Shown here piece after piece: positions 45,107 through 52,211 of a stretch of 64,000 nucleotides of DNA. The stretch spans positions 1 through 64,000 of the forward strand of contig DASVVT010000048.1 in assembly GCA_036386415.1 (NCBI GenBank). The letters are read 5' to 3'. Each line of letters opens with the position of its first letter. Positions within the stretch are counted from its first letter, which is position 1. The notes under the pieces were generated by a model that was given only the letters and a program-made list of their open reading frames with translations, was not told where the DNA came from and did no database searches. The translations under genes were made by a program, and so were the position numbers. The DNA comes from DASVVT01 sp036386415 (lineage in GTDB: Bacteria > Acidobacteriota > Blastocatellia > Pyrinomonadales > Pyrinomonadaceae).

Positions 45107-45625
45107 TCACTTTTCTTCTACCTTCACATCGTTAGGTGGCTCCATGGGAAGCCCTGCGCGTCTCCACGCTTCAGTGCCGCCAAAGAGCGCGGCTGCATTC
45201 TCGATCCCCTTCGCTTTCAGGTCTTGCACCGCACGGGCGCTTGTGTGCTCGTTCGGTCAAGAACAGTACGTGACAATCATCTTGTCACGCGGCAATTCAC
45301 CGGCGCGCGCGGCGATCTCTGCCTCCGGGATGTGCAGCGCTCCTTTGATATGTCCCGCTTTATATTGCTCTTCGGCGCGCACATCAACCACTACTGCCGT
45401 GCCCTTATCGAGCGCTTCCTTCAATTCTGTAGTGGTCACGCGGCGCACTCCGTCGCCCTGGCTCACTGTTGGCTGCGTCGCCGGAGCGGGCGGCTTCGTG
45501 GCCGATGGCGACGCCTTCGCCTTGGCGGCGCTGCTGCCCGAACCGCTACCATCAGTTGAGTTACATGCCGTCAGGGCGGCGACCGCGAGGATCAGCGCCG
45601 CTGACAGAGAGATAAAAAGACGCAT
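45107..45625 (-). CDS. Rhodanese-domain lipoprotein, candidate selenoprotein (UGA at 45259-45257)
   Basis: Read conventionally this is a 122-residue lipoprotein (lipobox LTAC) that stops right after the catalytic loop, at VTYCS. Reading UGA as Sec123 continues in frame for 49 more residues to TGA 45107. The added part completes the rhodanese fold: U-PNEHTSARAVQDLKAKGI, then ALFGGTEAWRRAGLP, the classic rhodanese end. The loop becomes YCSUPNE, where relatives have Cys at the U position (CxCPNE). A Ser/Pro/Ala linker of about 40 residues separates the lipid anchor from the domain, so the enzyme should face the periplasm. A recent nonsense mutation is the alternative. Confidence 0.78.
45226..45248 (-). 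promoter_or_regulatory. Candidate SECIS hairpin of the rhodanese gene
   Basis: On the leftward strand GCACACAAGCGCCCGTGCGG is followed by TGC; GCAC pairs with GTGC at the ends, GCG with TGC inside, with short bulges, leaving a small loop that starts about 20 nt after the UGA. The pairing is imperfect, so this is weaker than the sequence evidence for read-through. Confidence 0.35.
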
Positions 45626-45720
45626 CTATTCAACCTCCATAAATGATCGTTTCACGATCCCGCCATAGTTCTACAATTTTCCGCCCCGTAATGCAAAGGC
45701 GCAGGAGCAGGAGACGGTAA

Positions 45721-45841
45721 ATAGTAGACCGTAGCCAGTAGTCAGTAGAAAAGCTTTCGCTAGCGAACGCATCCTGGTGTCAGCGACAGCACCCGCCACG
45801 CGAAGCGCCTACTGACTACTGGCTACTGTCTACTGTCTACT
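45721..45841. repeat. Long palindrome, GTCAGTAG family
   Basis: ATAGTAGACCGTAGCCAGTA with GTCAGTAG on the left; CTACTGACTACTGGCTACTG with TCTACTGTCTAC on the right. It occupies the divergent gap 45626-46000, which contains no gene. Confidence 0.8.
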
Positions 45842-46000
45842 CATTATTTGACATGCCTTCCGGCGCGCGCCTATGCTTGGCCGAGAAGGTTTCCGCCGAA
45901 GATGAGATTTGGTCAACCTTTGTAGAGGTGAGCGCCCCCGGTTGGCCTCCTGTCCCGGCCTCTTCGGTTCCTCAAAGTGCGTAGGGTGGAGGCGCGTGCC

Positions 46001-48640
46001 ATGTCGCAGCCGACTTATCTCGCATCGGGCAGCCGCACGGCGGTCGTTGGCGCTGGGCCAGCGGGCTCATTCTTCGCCATCGAGTTGTTGCGCCGCGCTC
46101 GCTCTCTCGGCCTCACGATTCATGTAGACATTTACGACGGCAAGAACTTCGCGCGGAAAGGCGCGCCCGGCTGCAACATGTGCGCCGGAGCTCTCGGCCA
46201 CAAGCTCATACAGGAGATCGAACGCTCCACCACGACCATCCCGCGCGAAGTCATACACTACGAGATCGAAGGCTATGCCGTCCATTATCAGGGCTCCTCG
46301 GCGCGTCTCTCGAACGATCCGTCGAAGAAGATTTACGGCGTCTATCGCGGCGCGGGACCCGTCAGCACAGAGCACCCGGAAGGCGCGCGCAGCTTCGATC
46401 AGTTTCTTCTCGATCAGGCGATCAAGCTCGGCGCGCATCACATTCCGCAGAACGTGCATGACATCGACGTGCCCGCCACCCTTGAGCGCCGCCCGTCTGT
46501 GCGTCTCAGCGACGCTGCCTCGACGCGCATTGAATACGACCTGGTGATCGGCGCTTTCGGCGTCAATTCACAACTGGCGCAACGCCTGCTCTACGGGTAC
46601 GAGCCGCCGCCGACCTGGAAAACCTGCGTCATAGAGGCGCGCGTGCCCCTTGAGTTTCAACGTGAAAAGCTCCATAACATGATCCACTTCTTCGTCCTCA
46701 AGCAGCCGGACATACGCTACGTCGCGCTCATTCCCAAAGGTGAGCACGTGACGATCACGGCCATCGGCGAAGATGTGGACGTGGTGGCGACCGAACGCCT
46801 CCTGCGCGACTCTTACATGCGCGACTACCTGCCTGTGGATTGGAAGCTCGATTGCCACTGCCACCCACGGGTCGCGCTCGGCGCGGCGCGCCTGCCCTAC
46901 AGCGAGCGCTTCTGTATCATCGGCGATGCGTCCGACTCGCGCTATCTGAAGAACGGCGTCGAATCGGCGCTCGTGACGGCGCGTCTCGCCGTCGATTGCG
47001 TCATCAACCACGGCGTGACGGCGCGCGACTTTGAAAAATATTTCTGGCGACGCTGCAATCGCGTCTTCGGGCGCGACAACATCTATGGCCGCATGCTGTT
47101 TGAGATTTACGACCGCATCTTCCCGCACCCCGTTCTCGCTCCGGTCTACTTCGCCGTGCTCCGCTCGGAGCGCAAACTGGAGCGCCCCGGCGCTCTGCTT
47201 TCGAACGCGCTGCTGGCGGCCTTCACCGGCGATCAATCTTACAAGCGCATACTGATGCGCGCCTTCAATCCACGGCTTGCGGCGCGCATGATGGGGCGCG
47301 CCGGGGCGCTCGCTTTGGAGCGTGCGCGTACCAGTATTGCCGGTTCGGAACGCGAGCCCGTGCGCGGGCTCAGGTTGCGCGACGGCTCGCGCGTGGCGAT
47401 CATCGGCGGCGGCCCCGGCGGATCGGCGTGCGCCATCCGGCTGCTCCATGAGGCGAAGCGGCGCGGGCTGAATTTGCGCGTCACGATCTACGAGCCGAAA
47501 CAGTTTCCGCGCCATCACAACCCTTGTATCGGCGTGCTGGCCCCGCCGACCGCAGAACTCCTGCGCGAGCGTCTGGGAATAGATTTGCCGCCCCTTATGG
47601 TCAAGCGCCACATCAAGGGCTATCGCCTGCACGGCGACCGCAACGAGATAGAGTTGCGCGCGCCCTCTACGGATGAGCCTGCGCTGATGGTCTCGCGCTC
47701 CGATTTCGATCAGTTGTTACTGGAGCGCGCCGTTGAAGAGGGCGCACAGGTTCTCAGTGATCGCGTCACGGGGATGGAGTTTCACCCGGACAATCTGGAG
47801 CATCCCGTGCGCGTCTACTCCGAAGGCATGTCGCATTCTGCCGACATGATCGTGGCCGCGTGCGGGCTCGACGATGGAATGCTCTCGGTGCTCGAACAAG
47901 TCTCCCCGCGCCGGCGCCGCTATCATCGCCCTAAAGAGTACATGCATTCGATCATCATCAAACTGGCGTGCGACGAGCGTTACATCGAAAAGCGTCTGGG
48001 CGGCGTCATACACGCCTTTCTCCTCTCAGACCTGCCGCGCATAGAGTTCGGCGCGATCTCGCCGAAGCAGGATCACGTTTTGGTCAACATCATGGGCAGC
48101 CGCGTGCGCTCCACCGACATGGAAGATTTTCTGCTGCACCGTCAGGTACGAAACCTTCTACCTCGTTTCAACCTTCCGCAGCTAGACTACTACGAGGGTC
48201 ATGCGCCCGTGCGTCATGCACGCCACGTCTTCTGGGATCGCTTCGTTGCTGTCGGAGACGCGACCGGCTGGCTGCGTCCCTTTAAAGGCATGGGCATCAC
48301 GACCGCGATTCAGACGGGCACGGCAGCCGCCGACGTGATGCTTGAGCGAGGGCTGGACGCCGTGGCGCTCGAAGCCTACGCACGCCGCCTGCGCGTCCTC
48401 ACGGAAGATCACTACCACGGGAGACTCCTGCGCCGTCTGTGCCGCATGGGGATGAGCACGGGCGTGATGGACGGCGTCATCGAATTAGCCAAGACCAACG
48501 AAGAGCTGTACACGATCCTCTACAACACCATTTCGGGACGCCACTCCTACCGCCGCATCGCGCGCGACCTGCTGCGCACAGCCCTCGTCTTCAAGATGAG
48601 CGCGCTGACTTTAAAGCGCGTCCTGCGTCCTGCCGGATGA
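46001..48640 (+). CDS. Twin FAD-dependent oxidoreductase (two geranylgeranyl-reductase-like halves fused)
   Basis: 879 residues from ATG 46001, which has GGAGG 8 nt upstream; a GTG at 45977 is less likely. Two full Rossmann FAD domains are present. The first has VVGAGPAGSFFAIELL, a GCNMCAGAL box and CIIGDASDSRYLKNGVESAL. The second starts near residue 460 with VAIIGGGPGGSACAIRLL and has NPCIGVLAPP, then VAVGDATGWLRPFKGMGITTA. Both match the geranylgeranyl-reductase/FixC-like family, so each half should bind FAD. The fusion of two such domains is unusual. It precedes the FeS/NrfD gene by 267 bp and may feed electrons to that chain; substrate unknown. Confidence 0.75.
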   Translation: MSQPTYLASGSRTAVVGAGPAGSFFAIELLRRARSLGLTIHVDIYDGKNFARKGAPGCNMCAGALGHKLIQEIERSTTTIPREVIHYEIEGYAVHYQGSSARLSNDPSKKIYGVYRGAGPVSTEHPEGARSFDQFLLDQAIKLGAHHIPQNVHDIDVPATLERRPSVRLSDAASTRIEYDLVIGAFGVNSQLAQRLLYGYEPPPTWKTCVIEARVPLEFQREKLHNMIHFFVLKQPDIRYVALIPKGEHVTITAIGEDVDVVATERLLRDSYMRDYLPVDWKLDCHCHPRVALGAARLPYSERFCIIGDASDSRYLKNGVESALVTARLAVDCVINHGVTARDFEKYFWRRCNRVFGRDNIYGRMLFEIYDRIFPHPVLAPVYFAVLRSERKLERPGALLSNALLAAFTGDQSYKRILMRAFNPRLAARMMGRAGALALERARTSIAGSEREPVRGLRLRDGSRVAIIGGGPGGSACAIRLLHEAKRRGLNLRVTIYEPKQFPRHHNPCIGVLAPPTAELLRERLGIDLPPLMVKRHIKGYRLHGDRNEIELRAPSTDEPALMVSRSDFDQLLLERAVEEGAQVLSDRVTGMEFHPDNLEHPVRVYSEGMSHSADMIVAACGLDDGMLSVLEQVSPRRRRYHRPKEYMHSIIIKLACDERYIEKRLGGVIHAFLLSDLPRIEFGAISPKQDHVLVNIMGSRVRSTDMEDFLLHRQVRNLLPRFNLPQLDYYEGHAPVRHARHVFWDRFVAVGDATGWLRPFKGMGITTAIQTGTAAADVMLERGLDAVALEAYARRLRVLTEDHYHGRLLRRLCRMGMSTGVMDGVIELAKTNEELYTILYNTISGRHSYRRIARDLLRTALVFKMSALTLKRVLRPAG

Positions 48641-48773
48641 GACGGAAGAAGTTTTGAGCACGACCGTGTGTTAAGTTAAGATGCGGAATCAAAGCTCTGA
48701 TGAAATGAGAACCGTCGTCGTGCCGTAAATTCTTTTGATGTCTCTCAGAGGTTCTATCTCCGAAAGGCATGAT

Positions 48774-48872
48774 GAACCGCAAAGAGCGCCGAGGGAGAAG
48801 AGGCAAAGGTCGCAGAGGATTCGGCTCCCTCTCTGCGTCCTTTGCGTGAAACTTAGCGTCCTTTGCGTTTAA
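48774..48872. repeat. Long palindrome, TTTGCG family, copy 4
   Basis: AACCGCAAAGAGCGCCGAGG on the left is matched by CTCTCTGCGTCCTTTGCG and CCTTTGCGTTTAAAT on the right. It fills most of the gap before the FeS/NrfD gene. Confidence 0.75.
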
Positions 48873-48907
48873 ATTTTGTGTCAGTTTAATCAATCTTCCG
48901 AGACTTA

Positions 48908-50482
48908 ATGAGAGAGTTGCCCTTATACCAGCCCCAAAGCCATCAACAGCAATGGGCGAAAGTGATCGACCACACGCGCTGCATCGGCTGCCATGCCTGT
49001 ACGACGGCCTGCAAGTCAGAGAACGAAGTGCCCATCAGTGTGACGCGCACCTACGTCAAGCACGTCGATGTCGGCGAGTTTCCGCAAACTCGACGCGCTC
49101 ATCAGGTGACACGCTGCAACCAGTGCGCGCATGCTCCCTGCGTGACGGCTTGTCCGACGACGGCCATGTTCAAGCGTGCGGACGGGATCGTCGATTTCGA
49201 CAAATCGATCTGCATCGGCTGTAAGGCTTGCATGGCGGCCTGTCCCTACGACGCGATCTTCATCAACCCCGAAGACCATTCGGCAGAGAAGTGCAACTTC
49301 TGCGCGCACCGTATAGACATAGGGCTTGAGCCTGCCTGCGTCGTGGTCTGTCCCACAGAAGCTATTTTAGTCGGTGACATGAACGACCCATCTTCGAAGG
49401 TTGCGCGGATCGTCAACCGCGAGCCGGTCAACGTTCGCCGTCCTGAGAAAGAGACTCTGCCCAAGCTCTTTTACAAGGGAGCGCACCAGGCGACTCTAGA
49501 CCCGCTGGCCGCGAGGCGTCCCCCGGGCGACCTCTTCATGTGGAGCGAGCAGAGACACGGAACGGAAATGGTCGTCTCCGGTAATCCGCAGCACAACAAC
49601 ACGTCCGCCGCCGCGCTCCTCTCTTACGACGTGCCGCACACGATCCCCTGGGACTGGCGCGTCAGCCTCTACACCTGGACGAAGGGCATCGCCGCCGGAG
49701 CTTATCTAGTCATGACGCTGCTCGTCCTCGCAGGTTTCGCGCACGGTGTTTCAGACGAGTTGGCCGCTTTCATCAACTTTAGACCTTCGCCGCTCTGGCT
49801 GTGGGTCACTCCTGTTGTATCGGGCGCGTTCCTAGCCATCACCGGCGGCTTGCTGATCTGGGACTTGGAGCACCCGGCCCGTTTCTACTTAATCTTCACG
49901 CGTCCGCAATGGCGTAGTTGGTTAGTGAAGGGTGCGTTCATCATAGCAGGCTACTCGCTCGTGCTGGCCTTGCATTTCGCGGCGAGTATGTTGGGCAAGA
50001 CGACTTGGCAACTGTATTTGATCGTGCCGGGTTTGCCGCTCGCGTTGTTGACGGCCATCTACACGGCCTATCTCTTCGCGCAGGCCAAGGCGCGCGACAT
50101 GTGGCAGAACCCTCTGCTTCCGCCGCACCTGGCGCTACAGGCTCTGCTCCTCGGCGCGGCGACGCTCGCGCCTCTGGCCTTCTGGCTTGAGCCAACATTG
50201 GTTACACCTCTGCTCTGGATTCTGGGCGCGACCAGTCTGCTGCATCTGCTCATGATCTGGGGCGAGGTGACGCTGACACACCCGACCACGCACGCGCGCC
50301 TCGCCGTCTGGGAGATGGTCAGAAACCGTTATCGCGCATTCTTCTGGATGGGGGTCGTGTTGACGCTGATCGGCGGCCTGGCTCCCCTGCTGGGGCTAGC
50401 CGTTGTTCCGTTTGCCCTCGCTGGCCTTCTGCTTTACGAGCACGCGTATGTCCAGGCCGGTCAGTCCGTGCCGTTGGCATGA
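48908..50482 (+). CDS. Fused 4Fe-4S ferredoxin and NrfD/PsrC-like membrane subunit
   Basis: 524 residues. About 1-180 is a PsrB/NrfC-type subunit with four Cys clusters: CIGCHACTTACK, CNQCAHAPCVTACP, CIGCKACMAACP and CNFCAHRID...CVVVCP, enough for four 4Fe-4S clusters. About 245-515 has eight helices of the NrfD/PsrC quinone-interacting anchor, including LVMTLLVLAGFAHG and ITGGLLIWDLEHPARFYLIF. It passes electrons between the membrane quinone pool and the molybdoenzyme. The two subunits are usually separate genes; here they are one polypeptide. No Tat or Sec leader is visible, so the FeS half should be cytoplasmic. Confidence 0.9.
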   Translation: MRELPLYQPQSHQQQWAKVIDHTRCIGCHACTTACKSENEVPISVTRTYVKHVDVGEFPQTRRAHQVTRCNQCAHAPCVTACPTTAMFKRADGIVDFDKSICIGCKACMAACPYDAIFINPEDHSAEKCNFCAHRIDIGLEPACVVVCPTEAILVGDMNDPSSKVARIVNREPVNVRRPEKETLPKLFYKGAHQATLDPLAARRPPGDLFMWSEQRHGTEMVVSGNPQHNNTSAAALLSYDVPHTIPWDWRVSLYTWTKGIAAGAYLVMTLLVLAGFAHGVSDELAAFINFRPSPLWLWVTPVVSGAFLAITGGLLIWDLEHPARFYLIFTRPQWRSWLVKGAFIIAGYSLVLALHFAASMLGKTTWQLYLIVPGLPLALLTAIYTAYLFAQAKARDMWQNPLLPPHLALQALLLGAATLAPLAFWLEPTLVTPLLWILGATSLLHLLMIWGEVTLTHPTTHARLAVWEMVRNRYRAFFWMGVVLTLIGGLAPLLGLAVVPFALAGLLLYEHAYVQAGQSVPLA

Positions 50483-50592
50483 AGGGTCGAAGAGCGCGCA
50501 GCAAGGCGCGCGGGCGGCTTCCAAAGAGCTTGCCGAATTGAGCTGTGTTTTTGGCTTCCAGGTGAAGCTTGAAAAGAAGGGACGATTATTTT

Positions 50593-51237
50593 ATGTACGG
50601 AATGCGGGGTCTCTTACGGCTGAGAAGAGGTTGCGGCGCGGGTTTAATCATTCTCTTGATACTTATCAGCATCCTCTTCTGGCCGGTCAAAGCGGATTTC
50701 AACCTGATGACGGACAAGCCTCTCGTGTGCGCCTGTTGCGCTGAAGAGGGCGAGTGGTATGAAAGGTCTGAGAGAATCACGAGCGCGCAACTTTATCAGC
50801 TTAATCGCGTGAGATTTTCCCAGACCGCCAATACCTACCAATCACCGGCGGATGATAACGAACTCTCTACGAGCTATGCTCTGACGCAAACGCGCAGCGG
50901 GCGGCGCTGGGATTTAAAGTTTCGAGACGAACGGGGAAAGACAGGCACGCTCTCCTTCACGCTTCCGGCCACGGCGACCTTTTACGGCGCGGACATGCAG
51001 GACAGCCCTCCGGGCGGAGTCGGCCCCGCGCTCTACAAGGAATGGCGTCTCGCGGGCACGGCGCGCGTCACGGGTGTGCTCAAGAAAGGGCTCGCCGGTC
51101 CGGCACGGTTTCGGCTTATCTTGCAGGGGAGAGGAAACAACTGCGGGGAGGCGGAGGATTACAAAAAATGGATCTTGCAGGTTTCCGGCGCGCGCCTCTC
51201 CTACTCGTTCTACGGCTCACTAAATAATCCAGATTAA
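50593..51237 (+). CDS. Membrane-anchored protein of unknown function in the molybdoenzyme cluster
   Basis: 214 residues from ATG 50593; a TTG start at 50569 would add eight. An N-terminal helix (GLIILLILISILFWPVKA) anchors a domain that starts with a CACC Cys cluster (KPLVCACCAEEGEWYERSER), a possible metal or heme site. A beta-rich region follows (TRSGRRWDLKFRDERGKTGT). I do not recognise the family. It lies between the FeS/NrfD gene and the molybdoenzyme, all in the same direction. Confidence 0.5.
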   Translation: MYGMRGLLRLRRGCGAGLIILLILISILFWPVKADFNLMTDKPLVCACCAEEGEWYERSERITSAQLYQLNRVRFSQTANTYQSPADDNELSTSYALTQTRSGRRWDLKFRDERGKTGTLSFTLPATATFYGADMQDSPPGGVGPALYKEWRLAGTARVTGVLKKGLAGPARFRLILQGRGNNCGEAEDYKKWILQVSGARLSYSFYGSLNNPD

Positions 51238-51277
51238 AAGTTGAGCGAGCGATTCTGTTCATCGTCACAAGAGAATT

Positions 51278-51399
51278 ATGAAGCTGAACGAGCTGAAGCA
51301 AAGAGTGAGCGCCGCACGCAAGGAAACGGAGGCGCGCGGCGAGACCTTCTATCCCGGCCCGAGCCGCATACACCTGGCGGCTTTCCCTCCTAAGGAGCG
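51278..51399 (+). repeat. Direct repeat, left copy (122 bp)
   Basis: Matches 52090-52211 with about four mismatches, starting exactly at both ATG codons. It flanks the toxin-antitoxin cassette, giving an 812-bp period. Confidence 0.92.
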
Positions 51400-51436
51400 T
51401 ATCTTTCACGAGAGCGCTTCCGTGAATTACAATTAA
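51278..51436 (+). pseudogene. Truncated 5' duplicate of the molybdoenzyme gene
   Basis: A 52-residue frame that begins MKLNELKQRVSAARKETEAR and matches the N terminus of the gene at 52090 for about 40 residues to AAFPPKER, then leaves it (IFHESASVNYN) and stops. The nucleotide match covers 51278-51399 and 52090-52211. It marks the left target duplicate of the toxin-antitoxin cassette and is probably not a functional protein. Confidence 0.85.
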
Positions 51437-51466
51437 CCAGCACATATTCTTTTCGAGGTTATCTGT

Positions 51467-51643
51467 ATGTCGAAAAAAACTCCTGAACAAGCGCGCATCA
51501 ATTCCAGCCGCCAGGCGAGTGAGGCTGAACGCATTAAAGCGATGAAGGAAGCCCTCAGAGTGGCTGCCGAGATTCGCCGTGAACTGGCAGGCCGAACTCA
51601 TAGCGATAGCACAGACCTTGCCGCTGAGGATCGCCAGCGATGA
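51467..51643 (+). CDS. Small antitoxin-like protein of a VapBC-type module
   Basis: 58 residues, too short for most gene lists. MSKKTPEQARINSSRQASEA is followed by a long amphipathic helix (AMKEALRVAAEIRRELAGRT) and a polar tail. It has no clear DNA-binding motif. Its stop overlaps the PIN-toxin start by four bases (ATGA), the usual antitoxin-toxin coupling. The antitoxin assignment rests on that position and on size; the family was not recognised. Confidence 0.65.
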   Translation: MSKKTPEQARINSSRQASEAERIKAMKEALRVAAEIRRELAGRTHSDSTDLAAEDRQR

Positions 51644-52062
51644 GTCGTTATATCGTAGATGCCAGCATCGCGGTTAAGCTCTACGTCCCGGAAGTTCACT
51701 CACAGCAAGCCATTCAGTTTTTCTCGGATCAGCACGAACTAATAGCGCCAGACTTGATGCTGGCAGAATTCGGGAACATTATCTGGAAAAAGGTTCGATT
51801 GCTTGGAGAGCTGACATCGGATGAGGGGAAGAAGATCATGGCCGCCGCACAAACGCTGCCACTGGTTTACCATTCAACCGTTGATTTAATCAACGACGCT
51901 TTCAAGATCGCGCTGAACGCACAACGTACCGTTTATGATTCGCTGTATGTCGCTCTTGCTGCATCGCAAGGATGCCAGCTTATGACCGATGACAGGAAAT
52001 TGCACTCAGCACTGCAACAAACCTCGCGGGCTGCTTTTCTGACACTAATAGAGAACTACTGA
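51640..52062 (+). CDS. vapC: PIN-domain ribonuclease toxin (VapC type)
   Basis: 140 residues. The PIN acidic residues are in place: D7 in YIVDAS, E at about 45 in LMLAEFGN, D at about 100 in TVYDSLYVALA, and D at about 118 in LMTDDRKL. Such toxins cleave RNA, often tRNA or rRNA, in a Mg2+-dependent way. The gene lies in the cassette between the 122-bp repeats and ends 27 bp before the reconstituted molybdoenzyme start. Confidence 0.88.
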   Translation: MSRYIVDASIAVKLYVPEVHSQQAIQFFSDQHELIAPDLMLAEFGNIIWKKVRLLGELTSDEGKKIMAAAQTLPLVYHSTVDLINDAFKIALNAQRTVYDSLYVALAASQGCQLMTDDRKLHSALQQTSRAAFLTLIENY

Positions 52063-52089
52063 GACGCAGCAAATAGGATCGAATCAGAA

Positions 52090-52211
52090 ATGAAGCTGAA
52101 CGAGCTGAACCAAAGAGTGAGCGCCGCACGCAAGGAAACGGAGGCGCGCGGCGAGACCTTCTATCCCGGCCCGAGCCGCATACACCTGGCGGCTTTCCCC
52201 CCGAAAGAGCG
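52090..52211 (+). repeat. Direct repeat, right copy (122 bp)
   Basis: The right copy of the target duplication is the intact 5' end of the molybdoenzyme gene. Confidence 0.92.

Noticed and set aside
45977..46000. GTG start of the twin flavoprotein at 45977
   Set aside because: ATG 46001 has GGAGG at ideal spacing; the extra eight residues show no similarity.
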